Below are positions 33,421 to 44,279 of a stretch of DNA of 64,000 bases, piece after piece; position 1 is the first letter of the stretch; each line of letters starts with the position of its first letter. This DNA comes from Clytia hemisphaerica. Its lineage: Eukaryota; Cnidaria; Hydrozoa; Leptothecata; Clytiidae. The translations under genes were made by a program, and so were the position numbers. The notes beneath the pieces were generated by a model. It was not told the origin of the DNA and did not search any database. It was given only the letters and a program-made list of their open reading frames with translations. The stretch lies in NCBI GenBank assembly GCA_902728285.1, contig CACVBU010000878.1, positions 1,737,786 through 1,801,785 of the forward strand, given 5' to 3'.

Positions 33421-34960
33421 GGACCTACCTTGGAGGTCCTATAAATTAACCGATGTCCGTCCGTATGTTCGTTCGTCCGTCGGTTGGTCCGTCTGTTACC
33501 AGCTTTTCTCAGGATTGGCTCATTAGTTTTTTCTAATTTTTGGCACAATGATGCAAAATGGCAAGGCCCAAAATGTGACGGAGCCCGATTTTCGAAAAAA
33601 AAAATTTTCTGGCCGAAAATACCGGAAATATGCCGGAAAAACTGTTTTTTAGGCATTTTCTCGAGATTTTATCATTAGTTTTTTCTGATTTTTGGCTCAA
33701 AGATGCGTATTAACAATGCCCAAAACATGGCCAAGTTCGATTTTCTAGAAAAATTTTTTTTTCGACTTTAAATGCCGGAAATATGCCGGAAATCGCCGTT
33801 TTTCTGGATTCTCATTGGACTTTTTCCTTATAATTGGTTGTTTTTTTCATTCAAAAACATTATTAATAGCAATTCCCACCATCAAGCATGTTTTAATTTT
33901 CAATAAAATTGATTTTTGAAGCCGGAACTATTTAAAAATCGCTGGGACAACCTATTTTCGCAGGAAAGACATTATTTCTTGAATTTCTCAAGCTGTACTT
34001 TATATTTTTTTATGAATTTTTGCACACTGATGCAAAATGACAATTACCTAATATGTGACGGAGACCGATTTTCGAAAAACATTTTTTCCGGCCGAATATG
34101 CCGAAAATATGCCGAGAAAACCGGTTTTTGGCATTTTCTCGAGATTTCAACATTAGTTTTTTCTGATTTTTTGCACAAAGATGCGTAATAGCAATGCCCA
34201 AAACATGGTCGAGTTCGATTTTTGAGAAAAATTCTTTTCTGGCCGAAAATGCCAGAAATATACCGGAAATCGCCGATTTTGCAGATTTTCATTGGACTTT
34301 TTCCTGGTATTTCTTTGTTTTTTCACGCAAAATCATTATTGATAACAATGCCAACCATCAAGTATGGTTCAATTGTCAATAAAACTGATTTTTGATGCCA
34401 GGACTTTCTAAAAATCACTGGAACAGCCGAAAATCGCCAGAAAAATGGTTTTTCTTGAGTTTCTCGAGCTGTACTTTATATTTTTTCATGAAATTTTGCA
34501 CATTCATGCAAAATGGCAATACCTAAAATGTGACGGAGCCTGATTTTGGAAAAAAAATATTTCAGCCAAAAATGTCGATAATATGCCGTCAAAAGTTACA
34601 AAACCAGTTAGTTGCCATTTTGTTGAGATTTCATTAACTGTTTTTCCTGATTTTTGCACAAAGATGTGTATCAGCAATGCCCTAAGTGTGACCGATTTGG
34701 ATTTTTGAGAATCATATTTTTCCGGCCAAAAATGCCGGAAGTATGCCGGAAATCGCCGTTTTTGCAGATTTGAATTGGGCTTTTTCCATATATTTATTTT
34801 TTTTTTCACTTAAAAAGTTATTGATAACAATGCAACCATCAAGCATGATTCAATCGTCAATAAAACTTGCAATTTTGCAACCTGAACTTAATGATTGTTT
34901 TTCTCCTTATTGCTATCTAAGTTTCATCATCAGGTAGGTCCATTCAGCATGTTGCTTGTT
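33421..34960. mobile_element. GGACCTACC element copy 1, made of 160/480-bp repeats
   Basis: Begins GGACCTACCTTGGAGGTCCT and ends CATCAGGTAGGTCCATTCAG plus GTTGCTTGTTTAT. The interior is about three 480-bp higher-order units, each of three ~160-bp monomers with TTTTTCTGATTTTTTGCACA, GCCCAAAA, GACGGAGCCCGATTTTCGA, CCGGAAATATGCCGGAAA and TTTCTCGAGATTT. The opposite arm of the foldback (about 38040-38060) is the empty site. No stable coding frame. Confidence 0.8.
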
Positions 34961-35981
34961 TATGTTGATTTAAAATTTTATTAACATCGCTCGAAAAATG
35001 ACTAAAATTTGGGATATCTTGGCCCATTGGCAAACTTCAAAGGGGTCTAGGTCACTGAATTTGTTATAATATAAGGGCTATGATCAATTTTTTATATAAA
35101 AACAATGAAACTAGGTGAAAAAAGTTGTCAAATGTGCTTTTTTGGGCCAAAAAGGCTTTTTTTTTCAATTTTTTGACTAGAGCTGAGGTCATTCTATTGC
35201 AGCATGTAATTGGCAGTTCGAAAGTAAATTTTATCTGAAAATTATGATTCCTCATCACATTCCAGAAAGGTTTCTAGGAAAATCAAATATGGTACTCTTC
35301 GAAAGCTTATAGAGGCTGAATTTTCACTCAACGGCGGCTTCTAACTCCCCTAACCCCCTTAATTTTGTAAAATTGACTTAAAAGTACATTTTTGGCTGAA
35401 AATTTTTGCCCAAAATATTACCATTGATACTTGATTCTTGATTTTGTGAAAGCATTCTATAAATAGTTCAAGAATTTATCAGAAGTTGGAACCTTTTCCT
35501 TTCTTTTACAGATTAGGGCTAGCTCAAAGTCAGTCTTAACTCTAAAATCCTAAAAATCTTGACAGTGTTGCTCAAAACAACAATTTTTGCTCAAGATTAA
35601 ACAGAAAATGAGCCCACTAAGATAATGAAATCTTGGTTTTTGGAAAGTTTCATGGGGATAGTACAAACATTCATCAAGATCTTTACCTTCTGATCTACCA
35701 TTTAAAGATCAAGTCTGTCAAAATGTGCTTCTAAACTCTCAAATCTTCAAAGGTGGACTTTACCAACCCCATAAAACAATTTTGCTATCAACCTGTTTGC
35801 TCTTAAATGCAGTCAATGAGCCCAAAGTTCAAATTATCCAAAGAAAAGGGAAGGTTTAGGAATATTTTGTACTTTTGGACTTATCTCTAAGTATTTAAGG
35901 GCAGAAAGGTTGATGGCAAAATTGTTTCATGGGGTTGGTAAAGTCCACCTTTGAAGATTTGAGAGTTTAGAAGCACATTTT

Positions 35982-36277
35982 CAGTGCTGCAAATAAGGAA
36001 ATTTCAGTTGGCCGGTAATTTTTTGAGTGTAACGAGCAGGGGGTCTGGTGGAACCATCTTAGAAAATTTTGTAGTATGTGATGACTTAGATTGGTTAAAC
36101 ACCTATTTTAGTTTGAAAACTGTTCCTCTTTTAATTAGAAGCGCTATTAAGTATTTATCTAAGCCTCTAATCTTCAAATTTTAACCGGACAAAATGAAAA
36201 GCTGAGCCTCAGAATGACCGGTAGAAACTACAAAATGACCGGTAATTACCGGTCACCGGCCGTTATTTGCAGCACTG
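35982..36277. mobile_element. MITE CAGTGCTGCAAATAA with 6-bp duplication CATTTT
   Basis: Ends CAGTGCTGCAAATAAGG and CCGTTATTTGCAGCACTG; CATTTT at 35976-35981 and 36278-36283. The left arm of the host foldback (GTCAAAATGTGCTTC near 35715) shows the empty site with a single copy. CAGTG ends are hAT-like, but hAT normally gives 8 bp. Confidence 0.8.
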
Positions 36278-36806
36278 CATTTTGACAGACTTGATCCTTA
36301 AATGGTAGATCAGAAGGTAAAGATCTTGATGAATGTTTGTACTATCCCCATGAAACTTTCCAAAAACCAAGATTTCATTATCTTATAGTGGGCTCATTTT
36401 CTGTTTAATCTTGAGCAAAAATTGTTGTTTTGAGCAACACTGTCAAGATTTTTAGGATTTTAGAGTTAAGACTGACTTTGAGCTAGCCCTAATCTGTAAA
36501 AGAAAGGAAAAGGTTCCAACTTCTGATAAATTCTTGAACTATTTATAGAATGCTTTCACAAAATCAAGAATCAAGTATCAATGGGTAATAATTTTGGGCA
36601 AAAATTTCAGCCAAAAAATGTACTTTTAAGTCAATTTTACAAAATTAAGGGGGTCAGGGGAGTTAGAAGCCGCCGTTGAGTGAAAATTCAGCCTCTATAA
36701 GCTTTCGAAGAGTACCATATTTGATTTTCCTAGAAACCTTTCTGGAATGTGATGAGGAATCATGATTTTCAGATAAAATTTACTTTCGAACTGCCAATTA
36801 CATGCT

Positions 36807-37800
36807 CGGTAAGTGTAAACCGCAGGTTACAGGTTGCAGGTTACAGGTCACAGGTTACAGGTTACAGGTCGCAGGTTACAGGTTAACAAAACACAGACCG
36901 GAAAGCTGTAACGCACTCGTAACATACAATTCATAACATACAACTTATAGCATAAGTTCCTGAAAATATTATATGTAATGGGAATGTAATATCAAAATAT
37001 GTTAATAATGTTATTTAGAAGACTTAAACGACAAATCATCAACCCCAAATATTGACAACAAATGAAACTTAAATTATGTAAATAATGATGTTATCTGAAA
37101 GTATGAGGTTTTGTACGCCAATTAACAATAAAATATTCTTCATGCATAATAGGATGCTGACGATGCAAGTGGATATAGATTGACAGGTTTTGAAAACAAT
37201 AAATACTCCAAGAGAGCTGTTTTAGAGAGATGAAAAAGGTGACGTCATTTTATCAAAAATACAAAGCAGGGGATAAAAATATTGAAACATTTATAAAATA
37301 TAATCCCATTGACGCTATTTTCATCAATTCTTGTTATCATACCCAAGGTGATGCAGGAGATAAAATGAGATATGACATAGTGATTGTGAAATAGCTATTT
37401 TCCTGTTATGGGGCTGTTTAAAGCAAAGGTGAGATCGATATTCGAATATTTCTTTATTCTTTGTATATAACATACGTAACATGCGTATAACATTGAAAAG
37501 TTAATTTTTTTACATGTGTGATATAGATGTAATATATAATACAAGTATTACAGGTCCGTGTTATACACGGCATAAAACGCGAAATCACATGGTCAGCACG
37601 TGGGTAGATTTTTAGCTTTAAAATAGTTCTAGATCAATAAAATACCTTTGGAATTATATTTTTGACAGTTAACAACTGCTTTTCAAACATTTTCTTTGTG
37701 TTTTACAGTAATTGAAGCTGACCAACACTGACCTGTGACCTATAACCTGTAACCTGTGACCTGTAACCTGCAACCTGTAACCTGCGGTTTACACTTACCG
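36807..37800. mobile_element. 994-bp element with 9-bp duplication TTACATGCT and GGTTACAGGT-repeat ends
   Basis: TTACATGCT at 36798-36806 and 37801-37809. Inverted ends open with CGGTAAGTGTAAACCGCAGG and continue as iterated GGTTACAGGT decamers (about 8 on the left; AACCTGTAACCTGTGACC-type on the right). The left foldback arm (GCAGCATGTAATTGGCAG near 35200) shows the uninterrupted target. The interior is AT-rich without coding frames. A 9-bp duplication with long inverted ends is most like a non-autonomous Mutator-like element; this class call is inference. Confidence 0.85.
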
Positions 37801-38703
37801 TTACATGCTGCAATAGAAATGACCTCAGCTCTAGTCAAAAAATTGGAAAAAAAAGCCTTTTTGGCCCAAAAAAGCACATTTGACAACTTTTTTCACCTAG
37901 TTTCATTGTTTTTATATAAAAGATTCATCATAGCCCTTATATTATAACAAATTCAGTGACCTAGACCCCTTTGAAGTTTGCCAATAGGCCAAGATATCCC
38001 AAATTTTAGTCATTTTTCGAGCGATGTTAATAAAATTTTTAAATCAAGATAAAAAATTAATGGTAGGAGATCACATAGGTTACTCTTTTGATCCTAAGAG
38101 AACAGGAGGTTGTCTTTCAGGAACAGAAGAGTTGGAGGTCAGACAATGTTGGGATTTCTAGGAAAATTGGGCTAAAGTTGGTACTTTTTTGAGACCTTAT
38201 TGGCTTTTCGGGCTTCTAGGGGCCAGTAGGGCCGGAATTTTTTATTGCAATCACTTCAAATGGATTGACCAGGGACTGAACTACCAGAAAATATTATTTT
38301 GAGCAGTAAGAAACTCCCCTGGGACAGGTCAGATGGCTCTAAAATACCCCTAAAATCAAATTTATAGTGTTTTTGTGACGTCATAACTCCAGCTACCATT
38401 TTGAAAATTTTGATTTTTTTTGAAAATTGTACAGTTTTCTGGCAGAATCACCAAAAACCAATTCCTCATTTTGATTTGAGAAAGCATGGTTCTATATCAA
38501 AAATCTTTTTAAGTGCAATGCCCAAAAATGTCAAAAACTTCAAATTGGCATAAATCCGCCATTATGGATTTTCAGACCAAAATATTTTGAGATTTTACTC
38601 AGTTCATTGTACTTAACAACATATCCAAAAATAAAAAAAATCTAAGTTTCAAACTATTGGAACTGCCCCAAACTGCCCCATTCTTAAAAAAACTGGCTCT
38701 TAA

Positions 38704-40309
38704 TATATTGAAGCACTACCCGGGAATAAAAGTTTTAATTGATTGTCTTGGGATCTTGAACTTGATTCGGGTAACTCTTATCCTTGGTGTCGAAATACAT
38801 TCTGCCAATTAATTTTCTGCGCAAAACTTATGTCCTTTTTGGACATTCCATAAGTTACACAAGAAACAAAATCTGCCAAGCCTGAGTTGAAAAATAGGGT
38901 GCAAACCGTCAGACAGGTTGTAGAGGGGGAAATTTGTATAATCGTGAGACATTAATCAAACTTGATTACACACTCACTATCTTTTATTGGAAAATCTGGG
39001 AGTTAGATTATAATTATTTTAGTAGAACTTTCATCATTCGATGGAGTTTAATTAGTTCTTAATTATTGGTTAGAAGTACCATCGATTGGGTCTGGTTTAA
39101 AATTTTCCTTGAGCTTGCCCTCTAAACCCACCACAGGTGGTCACCTCCTGGATTATGTTTAATTGGACCTGTAAGTTCCCATGCTTGTTCATTTAAATGC
39201 TGAGAATTAAATACAGCAGGATAAATCAAACATAATGTACAGGGAAAGAATCACAATGATTTTCTAAACAATGTTCTTGTTCTTGTCCCAAACCATCAAT
39301 TTATTGGTGAAATACTTTTTAATAAGGTAGAAGTATCATGATATTTTCTGTGGTAGAATATGTGGAATATTGATAAAAAAGTACCACCAGTAGAATTTTT
39401 CCAACTTCGTACAAATTCATAGGGATATGTCAAGGTCATTAATTCAGACTTTGAACGAAAGACTTTGAACAGTTTTGAAAAATATTTAATGTGAAAAGTG
39501 AAAATGAAATTTTAGTCTACTTTCAAAAATAATTTTCCTTACTCTGAAGAATGCAGAAGCGCTTTACAGTAAGGTTTAAATGAAATGGTAAATTTGTAAA
39601 AATAAAGGATTACTCAAAATTCAATATGGAGGAATAAGTAAGTTTTCTGTGCTTTATTGTTAGATTTTATATTAGTCATGGGTACTAATCAAGGGGACAA
39701 AGATTACAAAAAACCTCATATTTTATTGATGCGAATCCAACATATCCCCCGGAAAAAGATTTACGGAAATCAATAATCGCTAGTGAAAATCATAACGCTG
39801 CAAAGAAAGGCTTCAGACATGTAAGGCTATTATTGTATAGACGTGCGTGAGTTAATTGGAGGTCTAGGGCTAAAATATGCTATTATTATATAGATTTAGA
39901 TAATTTTGTATAAAAAAAGATTAATGGGATCACCATTATTAGATAACCAATTTTTTTTCTGATATACTCTTAATGAATGCTTCCAAATCAACATCCTAAG
40001 CGCTTTATCTAAATATTATTTCTTTAGTAGGTGTGTTCATTTGATGGAGTTTGTTTTGAGTGTTGTGTTGTGCGTTTGAAGTATTAGCACTTCCATTATT
40101 CTTGTTACAAGGGAGTTTCTTTCACTAAACAAAAGAACCTGAGTCTTATCTCGTGCTTGTAAGGGATATCAAACAATCATTTCATTTATGGGTTCATTCT
40201 TTTGATATGTTTCCAGCCGCCTCCTCTCGGATGGAATCAAACTATTTCTGTTCTTTTGTCTCTTCTCCTATTCTTGATATTCATGACGTAATCTTTCAAC
40301 AATAAATTT
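38704..40309. other. Intergenic, nothing recognised
   Basis: Apart from the block at 38720-38790 that is inverted relative to 31825-31895 (TTGATTGTCTTGGGATCTTG), no repeats or coding sequence were identified. Confidence 0.4.
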
Positions 40310-40787
40310 GGCTGGGCTTAAAAAATTGTTAGTTTGCCGTCACCCGACCCTAGATTTTGGAGGTGGGTCGATCGGTCGGAATTTTTTTTTATTTTGGCGA
40401 TTTATGAAATTTTTGTCCATGGAAGGGTTAACAGTTTGTTTACATTTAGGTAATTTTGAATAAAAAAACAGAAGTGCTAGCAGGGAATTTACGATTTTTA
40501 TGCTTGAGAAAAACAAGATACGAGAAAAAATCTTCTTTAAAATGGCAATAAATTTTTTTGGGTCGGCAGGTTTCGAGGTGGGATGGGCTGGAGTATTTAC
40601 AAGAGACTTCACTAATTGGTTATTTAAAGTAATAGAGATGACGCGTTCTTTAGAAAAAGTAACAAAATTATTTTATTACAGGTTAACGACCAACCAAATC
40701 AAACGAGAGCTTGTAAAAACTCCACCTTGTCCCTTTGAGGTAGGGTCGGTCGGGTGACGGCAAACCAACAATTTTTTAAGTCCAGCC
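40310..40787. mobile_element. Harbinger-like MITE, TTT-flanked, hosting a second MITE
   Basis: Ends GGCTGGGCTTAAAAAATTG and CAATTTTTTAAGTCCAGCC, followed inward by TTTGCCGTCACCCGACC and its complement. TTT on both sides. An element at 40581-40732 has inserted inside it. Confidence 0.7.
40581..40732. mobile_element. Small GGAYRAGCTGG element, copy 1
   Basis: GGATGGGCTGGAGTATTTAC on the left, GTAAAAACTCCACCTTGTCC on the right, sharing CACTAATTGGT, GACGCGTTCTTTAGAAAAAG and TTAACGACCAACCAAATCAA with the copy at 58371-58530. Flanking TTTCGAGGTG / CTTTGAGGTA may be a mutated 10-bp duplication. Confidence 0.7.
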
Positions 40788-40926
40788 TTTGACATAAAAA
40801 CTTATATTTTTTTCTGGGGATCATTATCTGAGAAAGATTGCAGAGCGCAAATGTTATTCCACCTACCTCGTTACATGAATTTAAGTATGGAAGTATTTAA
40901 CGACATCTGCTGACCTTTTTCTTTTT

Positions 40927-42520
40927 GGACCTACCTCCGGGTGCCCCGGTGGAGGTCCTATGAATTAACCTCTGTCCGTTCGTTCGTTCGTTCGTTCGTC
41001 TGTTACCAGCTTTTCTCGAGATTGGCTCATTAGTTTTTTCTGATTTTTTGCACAAAGATGCAAAATGGTAATGGCCAAAATGTGACGGAGCCCGATTTTC
41101 GAAAAAAAATCATTTCCGGCCGAAAATGCCGGAAATATGCCGGAAAACCCGGTTTTTGGCATTTTCTCAAGATTTCATCATTAGTTTTTTCTGATTTTTT
41201 GCACAAAGATGCGTGTTAGCAATGCCCAAAACTTGGCCGAGTCCGATTTTTGAGAAAAAAAATTTTCCGGCCGGAAATGCCGGAAATATGCCGGAAATCG
41301 CCGTTTTTCTGGATTTTCATTGGACTTTTTCCATATAATTGGTTGTTTTTTTCATTCAAAAACATTATTAATAGCAATGCCCACCATCAAGCATGTTTCA
41401 ATTTTCAATAAAATAGATTTTTGAAGCCGGAACTTTCTAAAAATCGCCGGAACAGCCGATTTTCGCCGGAAAAACGGTATTTCTTGAATTTCTTGAGCTG
41501 TACTTTATATTCTTTCATGAAATTTTGCACAATGACGCAAAATGTCAATACCTAAATTGTGACGGAGCCCGATTTTTCGAAAAACAATCTTTTTTCCGGC
41601 CGAAAATGCCGAAATATGCCGGAAAAACTTTTTTTTGGCATTTTTCTCGAGATTTTATCAATAGTTTTTTTTTCTGATTTTTTGCTCAAAGATGCGTGTT
41701 AACAATGCCCTAAACATGGCCGAGTTCGATTTTTCAGAAAATTTTTTTTCCGGTGGAAAATGCCTGAAATATGCCGGAAATCGCCGTTTTTTCTAGATTT
41801 TTATTGGACTTTTTCCTTATAATTGGTTGTTTTTTCATTCAGAAACATTATTAATAGCAATGCCCACCATCGAGCATGTTTCAATTTCCAATAAAATTGA
41901 TTTTTGAAGCCGGAACTAATTTAAAAGTCGCCGGAACAACCTATTTTCGCCGGAAAGACAGTATTTCTTGAATTTCTCGAGATGTACTTTATATTTGTTT
42001 ATGAAATTTTGCACACTGATGCAATATGACAATACCTAAAATGTGACAGAGCCCGATTTTCGAAAAAAAAATTTTTCGGCCGAAAATGCCGGAAATATGT
42101 CGGAAAATCGGTTTTTTGATATTTTCTCGAATTTTCATTTTTATTTTTTTCTGATTTTTTGCAGAAAGATGCGTATTCGCAATGCTCAAAACATGGCCGA
42201 GTTGTATTTTTGAGAAAAAATTTTTTCCGGTTTAGTTTACTTATATTTCTATGCTTTTCACACAAAAACATTATTCATAACAATGCTCATTATCAAGCAT
42301 GATTCAATTGTCAATAAAACTGATTTTTGCGACCAGAACTTCCTATTTATTATTTCCCTACAACCCTTCCCTCTCCCCCCATCAACAATCAATGATGAAT
42401 TTATTGTGTTGTGTATTTTCGCTAAACGCTATATTTTCTGACTGATTTTTTTCATTTTTCTTTTCGCATTGCTATCTAACTTTAATCATCAGGTAGGTCC
42501 ATTCAGCATATTGCTTGTTT
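40927..42520. mobile_element. GGACCTACC element copy 2
   Basis: Same ends as 33421-34960 (GGACCTACCTCCGGGTGCCC ... ATCATCAGGTAGGTCCATTC) and the same 160-bp monomers in 480-bp super-units, with an additional short TTCG microsatellite near the left end. It lies immediately upstream of the FHA gene and may supply its 5' flank. Confidence 0.8.
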
Positions 42521-42572
42521 ATCTTGAAAAGAATATAGCAGAAAAATTTGGAGTACACTTTCACCAAAAAGA

Positions 42573-42935
42573 ATGGATGCTCAACCTTGGGGTATATTGA
42601 TTCCTTTTGATTCAAATAAATATATGTATGCCAACCTTACAAATCAAGGGGAAACCAAATTTGGTCGCGCACCCACGTGTGATTATATGTTTCATAAGGA
42701 TACACTTACATTAAAGGAATACATGAATATATCAAAGGTACATTTTACGATTAGTAGACAACACAATGGCACAGTATGCATCAAAAATCATAGTCTCAAT
42801 GGGACTTTCGTCAATGGAGAACACATTGGGAATAATGTTAACTACCCTCTCCCTCACGATTCAATAATTGCTATGGCTTTGGCTGAGAACCACGTTTTCA
42901 CATTCTTGAATCGAGAAAATTTAAGAGAGGAATAA
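42573..42935 (+). CDS. Stand-alone FHA-domain protein, Chk2-like (120 aa)
   Basis: A 120-codon uninterrupted frame that is almost entirely one forkhead-associated domain. It opens PWGILIPF like the start of the Chk2 FHA, then FGRAPTCDY (Gly31, Arg32), ISKVHFTI (Ser54, Lys55, His57), HSLNGTFVNGEHIG (Asn76, Gly77, Thr78) and ends NHVFTFLNRENLREE-stop. The residues used by Chk2 to hold phosphothreonine (Arg, Ser, Lys, Asn) all have counterparts, so phosphopeptide binding is probably retained. Chk2 continues into a kinase domain; here a stop follows directly, there is no usable donor at the end, and no kinase sequence was seen before 44280. It could be a retrocopy or partial duplication of a Chk2 gene now acting alone, or a dominant-negative-like reader in DNA-damage signalling; this is inference. 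Expression is unverified. Confidence 0.8.
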   Translation: MDAQPWGILIPFDSNKYMYANLTNQGETKFGRAPTCDYMFHKDTLTLKEYMNISKVHFTISRQHNGTVCIKNHSLNGTFVNGEHIGNNVNYPLPHDSIIAMALAENHVFTFLNRENLREE

Positions 42936-43334
42936 TATGATATGAGGAGTACTAATGGATTGTCGGTTTTTGATAACTTTTTAAATATTTTCATGAGTCA
43001 ATGGATTAGTATAAAACACAAAAATGCTATTGATGCAGTTTGCATAATTCAGACGGAAAGACAATTCCCAACCCTGTTGGACACATGACTGATTGGCTGA
43101 ACTATATATTACATTCATAGACACAAACACTTCTAACACAATTGTCTTTTGTTTTTATTTTATTCGTATAGTTTTTTAATGTATATATTTGTAGTTTTTT
43201 TTAGGAAAGATTTTTATTTACAAAGGTTATATTTATGCATTTTTACCATAGGAAGTTTATGATACGTTTCTTTTATGGTCCAATTTGGACTGCTTTTTTG
43301 ATTTTTTACACATATTTTTAGGTAGAAGCTTACT

Positions 43335-43604
43335 CTCGGGTACCTAATAGCCGTCCCCCCGCTAATTAATTTTTCGAAAATTTTCTACCCAGGAGATTCT
43401 TATGCCAAACCAACCCCCCCCCTGCGTATTACTCTTTGGGACAGTTTTGGAAAATGTTTTTGAAAGTTCCTTTATTTGTCCCCATTCTGCTGTATTAGCC
43501 TCCTTTTCAAAAATTTTCCACCAATGAAATTTTCATCATTTTTATCTCCCCCACCTATTAAGTTTTCAGATTTTTTCACCCCTCTCCCCCCCCGGCTATT
43601 AGGT
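43335..43604. mobile_element. MITE with CGGGTACCTAATAGCCG ends
   Basis: Left CGGGTACCTAATAGCCG, right CGGCTATTAGGTACCTCGG, about 270 bp apart, with C-rich runs just inside each end. A weakly similar internal stretch lies at 48000-48150. Confidence 0.6.
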
Positions 43605-43767
43605 ACCTCGGAATTATCCGCTGTCGTCCACCCACTGTAACAGATTTTAACTGGAAGCGCCCATCAGGAGTTTTAAATGAGAAGACTAGCCAGAGCTTTC
43701 TGAACTTTATTGAAAACTAATTTATAGCACTCCTGTTTTGGACATACATAGAGGTTATATAGTGTTT

Positions 43768-43912
43768 TTCGTTCGTTCGTTCGTTTGTTCGTTCGTTCGT
43801 TCGTTCGTTCGTTCGTTCGTTCGTTCGTTCGTTCGTTCGTTCGTTCGTTCGTTCGTTCGTTCGTTCGTTCGTTCGTTCGTTCGTTCGTTCGTTCGTTCGT
43901 TCGTTTGTTCGG
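43768..43912. repeat. (GTTC)n microsatellite
   Basis: About 36 units of TTCG/GTTC with two T-for-C interruptions near the ends. It translates into artefactual VRSF or TNER repeats and is not coding. Confidence 0.97.
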
Positions 43913-44279
43913 ATTTTTGTACTTAGTGAAAAAATGCTTCATTATTTTTTCTGTTTTTTTTCTCCATAAAATGATGGCTGGAACAGATTTAGCAAAAAGT
44001 TTATTTCTTGGATCGTAAATGAATCTATTGTTTATAAGCACTTGTCAATATTCCCTTTTTTGATGACACACACGGTTTTTAGGGTTATATGGAATTGCTA
44101 TTTTGGACAAGATATTTGGGCATGAGATTTTAGTGGTTTTCCACGGTTTTAAAGTCTAAATTTTATCTGCATGAGCTATGAGAAACGATGCATTCATTCA
44201 ACTGTTTAAATCTTTTTGTACTTACATTTAGATCATACAAAAAAATAATAACAAATGAAAAATAATACCACCAAGAAGA

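Larger units (their letters stand above)
32781..38699. mobile_element. Foldback element with about 1.5-kb arms, TTAA duplication, three nested insertions
   Basis: TTAA at 32777-32780 and 38700-38703 bounds inverted ends GAGCCAGTTTTTTTAAGAG / CTTAAAAAAACTGGCTC. The arms stay inverted copies all the way to a centre near 35850, for example AATCCATAATGGCGGATTT (32903) against AAATCCGCCATTATGGATT (38555), and the CAGTCTTAACTCTAAAATCC region. Without later insertions the element would be about 3.07 kb with nearly no loop. TTAA targets and a purine-first terminus are features of Kolobok-type elements; no transposase is present. Insertions: 33421-34960 in the left arm, 35982-36277 and 36807-37800 in the right arm. 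Confidence 0.88.
42936..44279. other. Intergenic between FHA and sulfotransferase genes
   Basis: Contains a MITE (43335-43604) and a microsatellite (43768-43912). No kinase exon or other gene was seen. Confidence 0.5.

Noticed and set aside
33381-34809. Several short frames on both strands
   Set aside because: They arise from the 160-bp tandem monomers; the same frames recur in the second copy with shifts and no conserved protein.
40340-40757. Two overlapping frames of 85-90 codons
   Set aside because: They lie inside nested MITEs (40310-40787) and are antisense to each other; no family resemblance.
42936-43700. Chk2 kinase exons downstream of the FHA frame
   Set aside because: Looked for and not found; no HRD, DFG or glycine-loop coding sequence before the sulfotransferase gene.
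43738-44041. Long VRSF/TNER repeat frames
   Set aside because: They are translations of the (GTTC)n microsatellite, open on several frames because the 4-bp repeat lacks stop codons.
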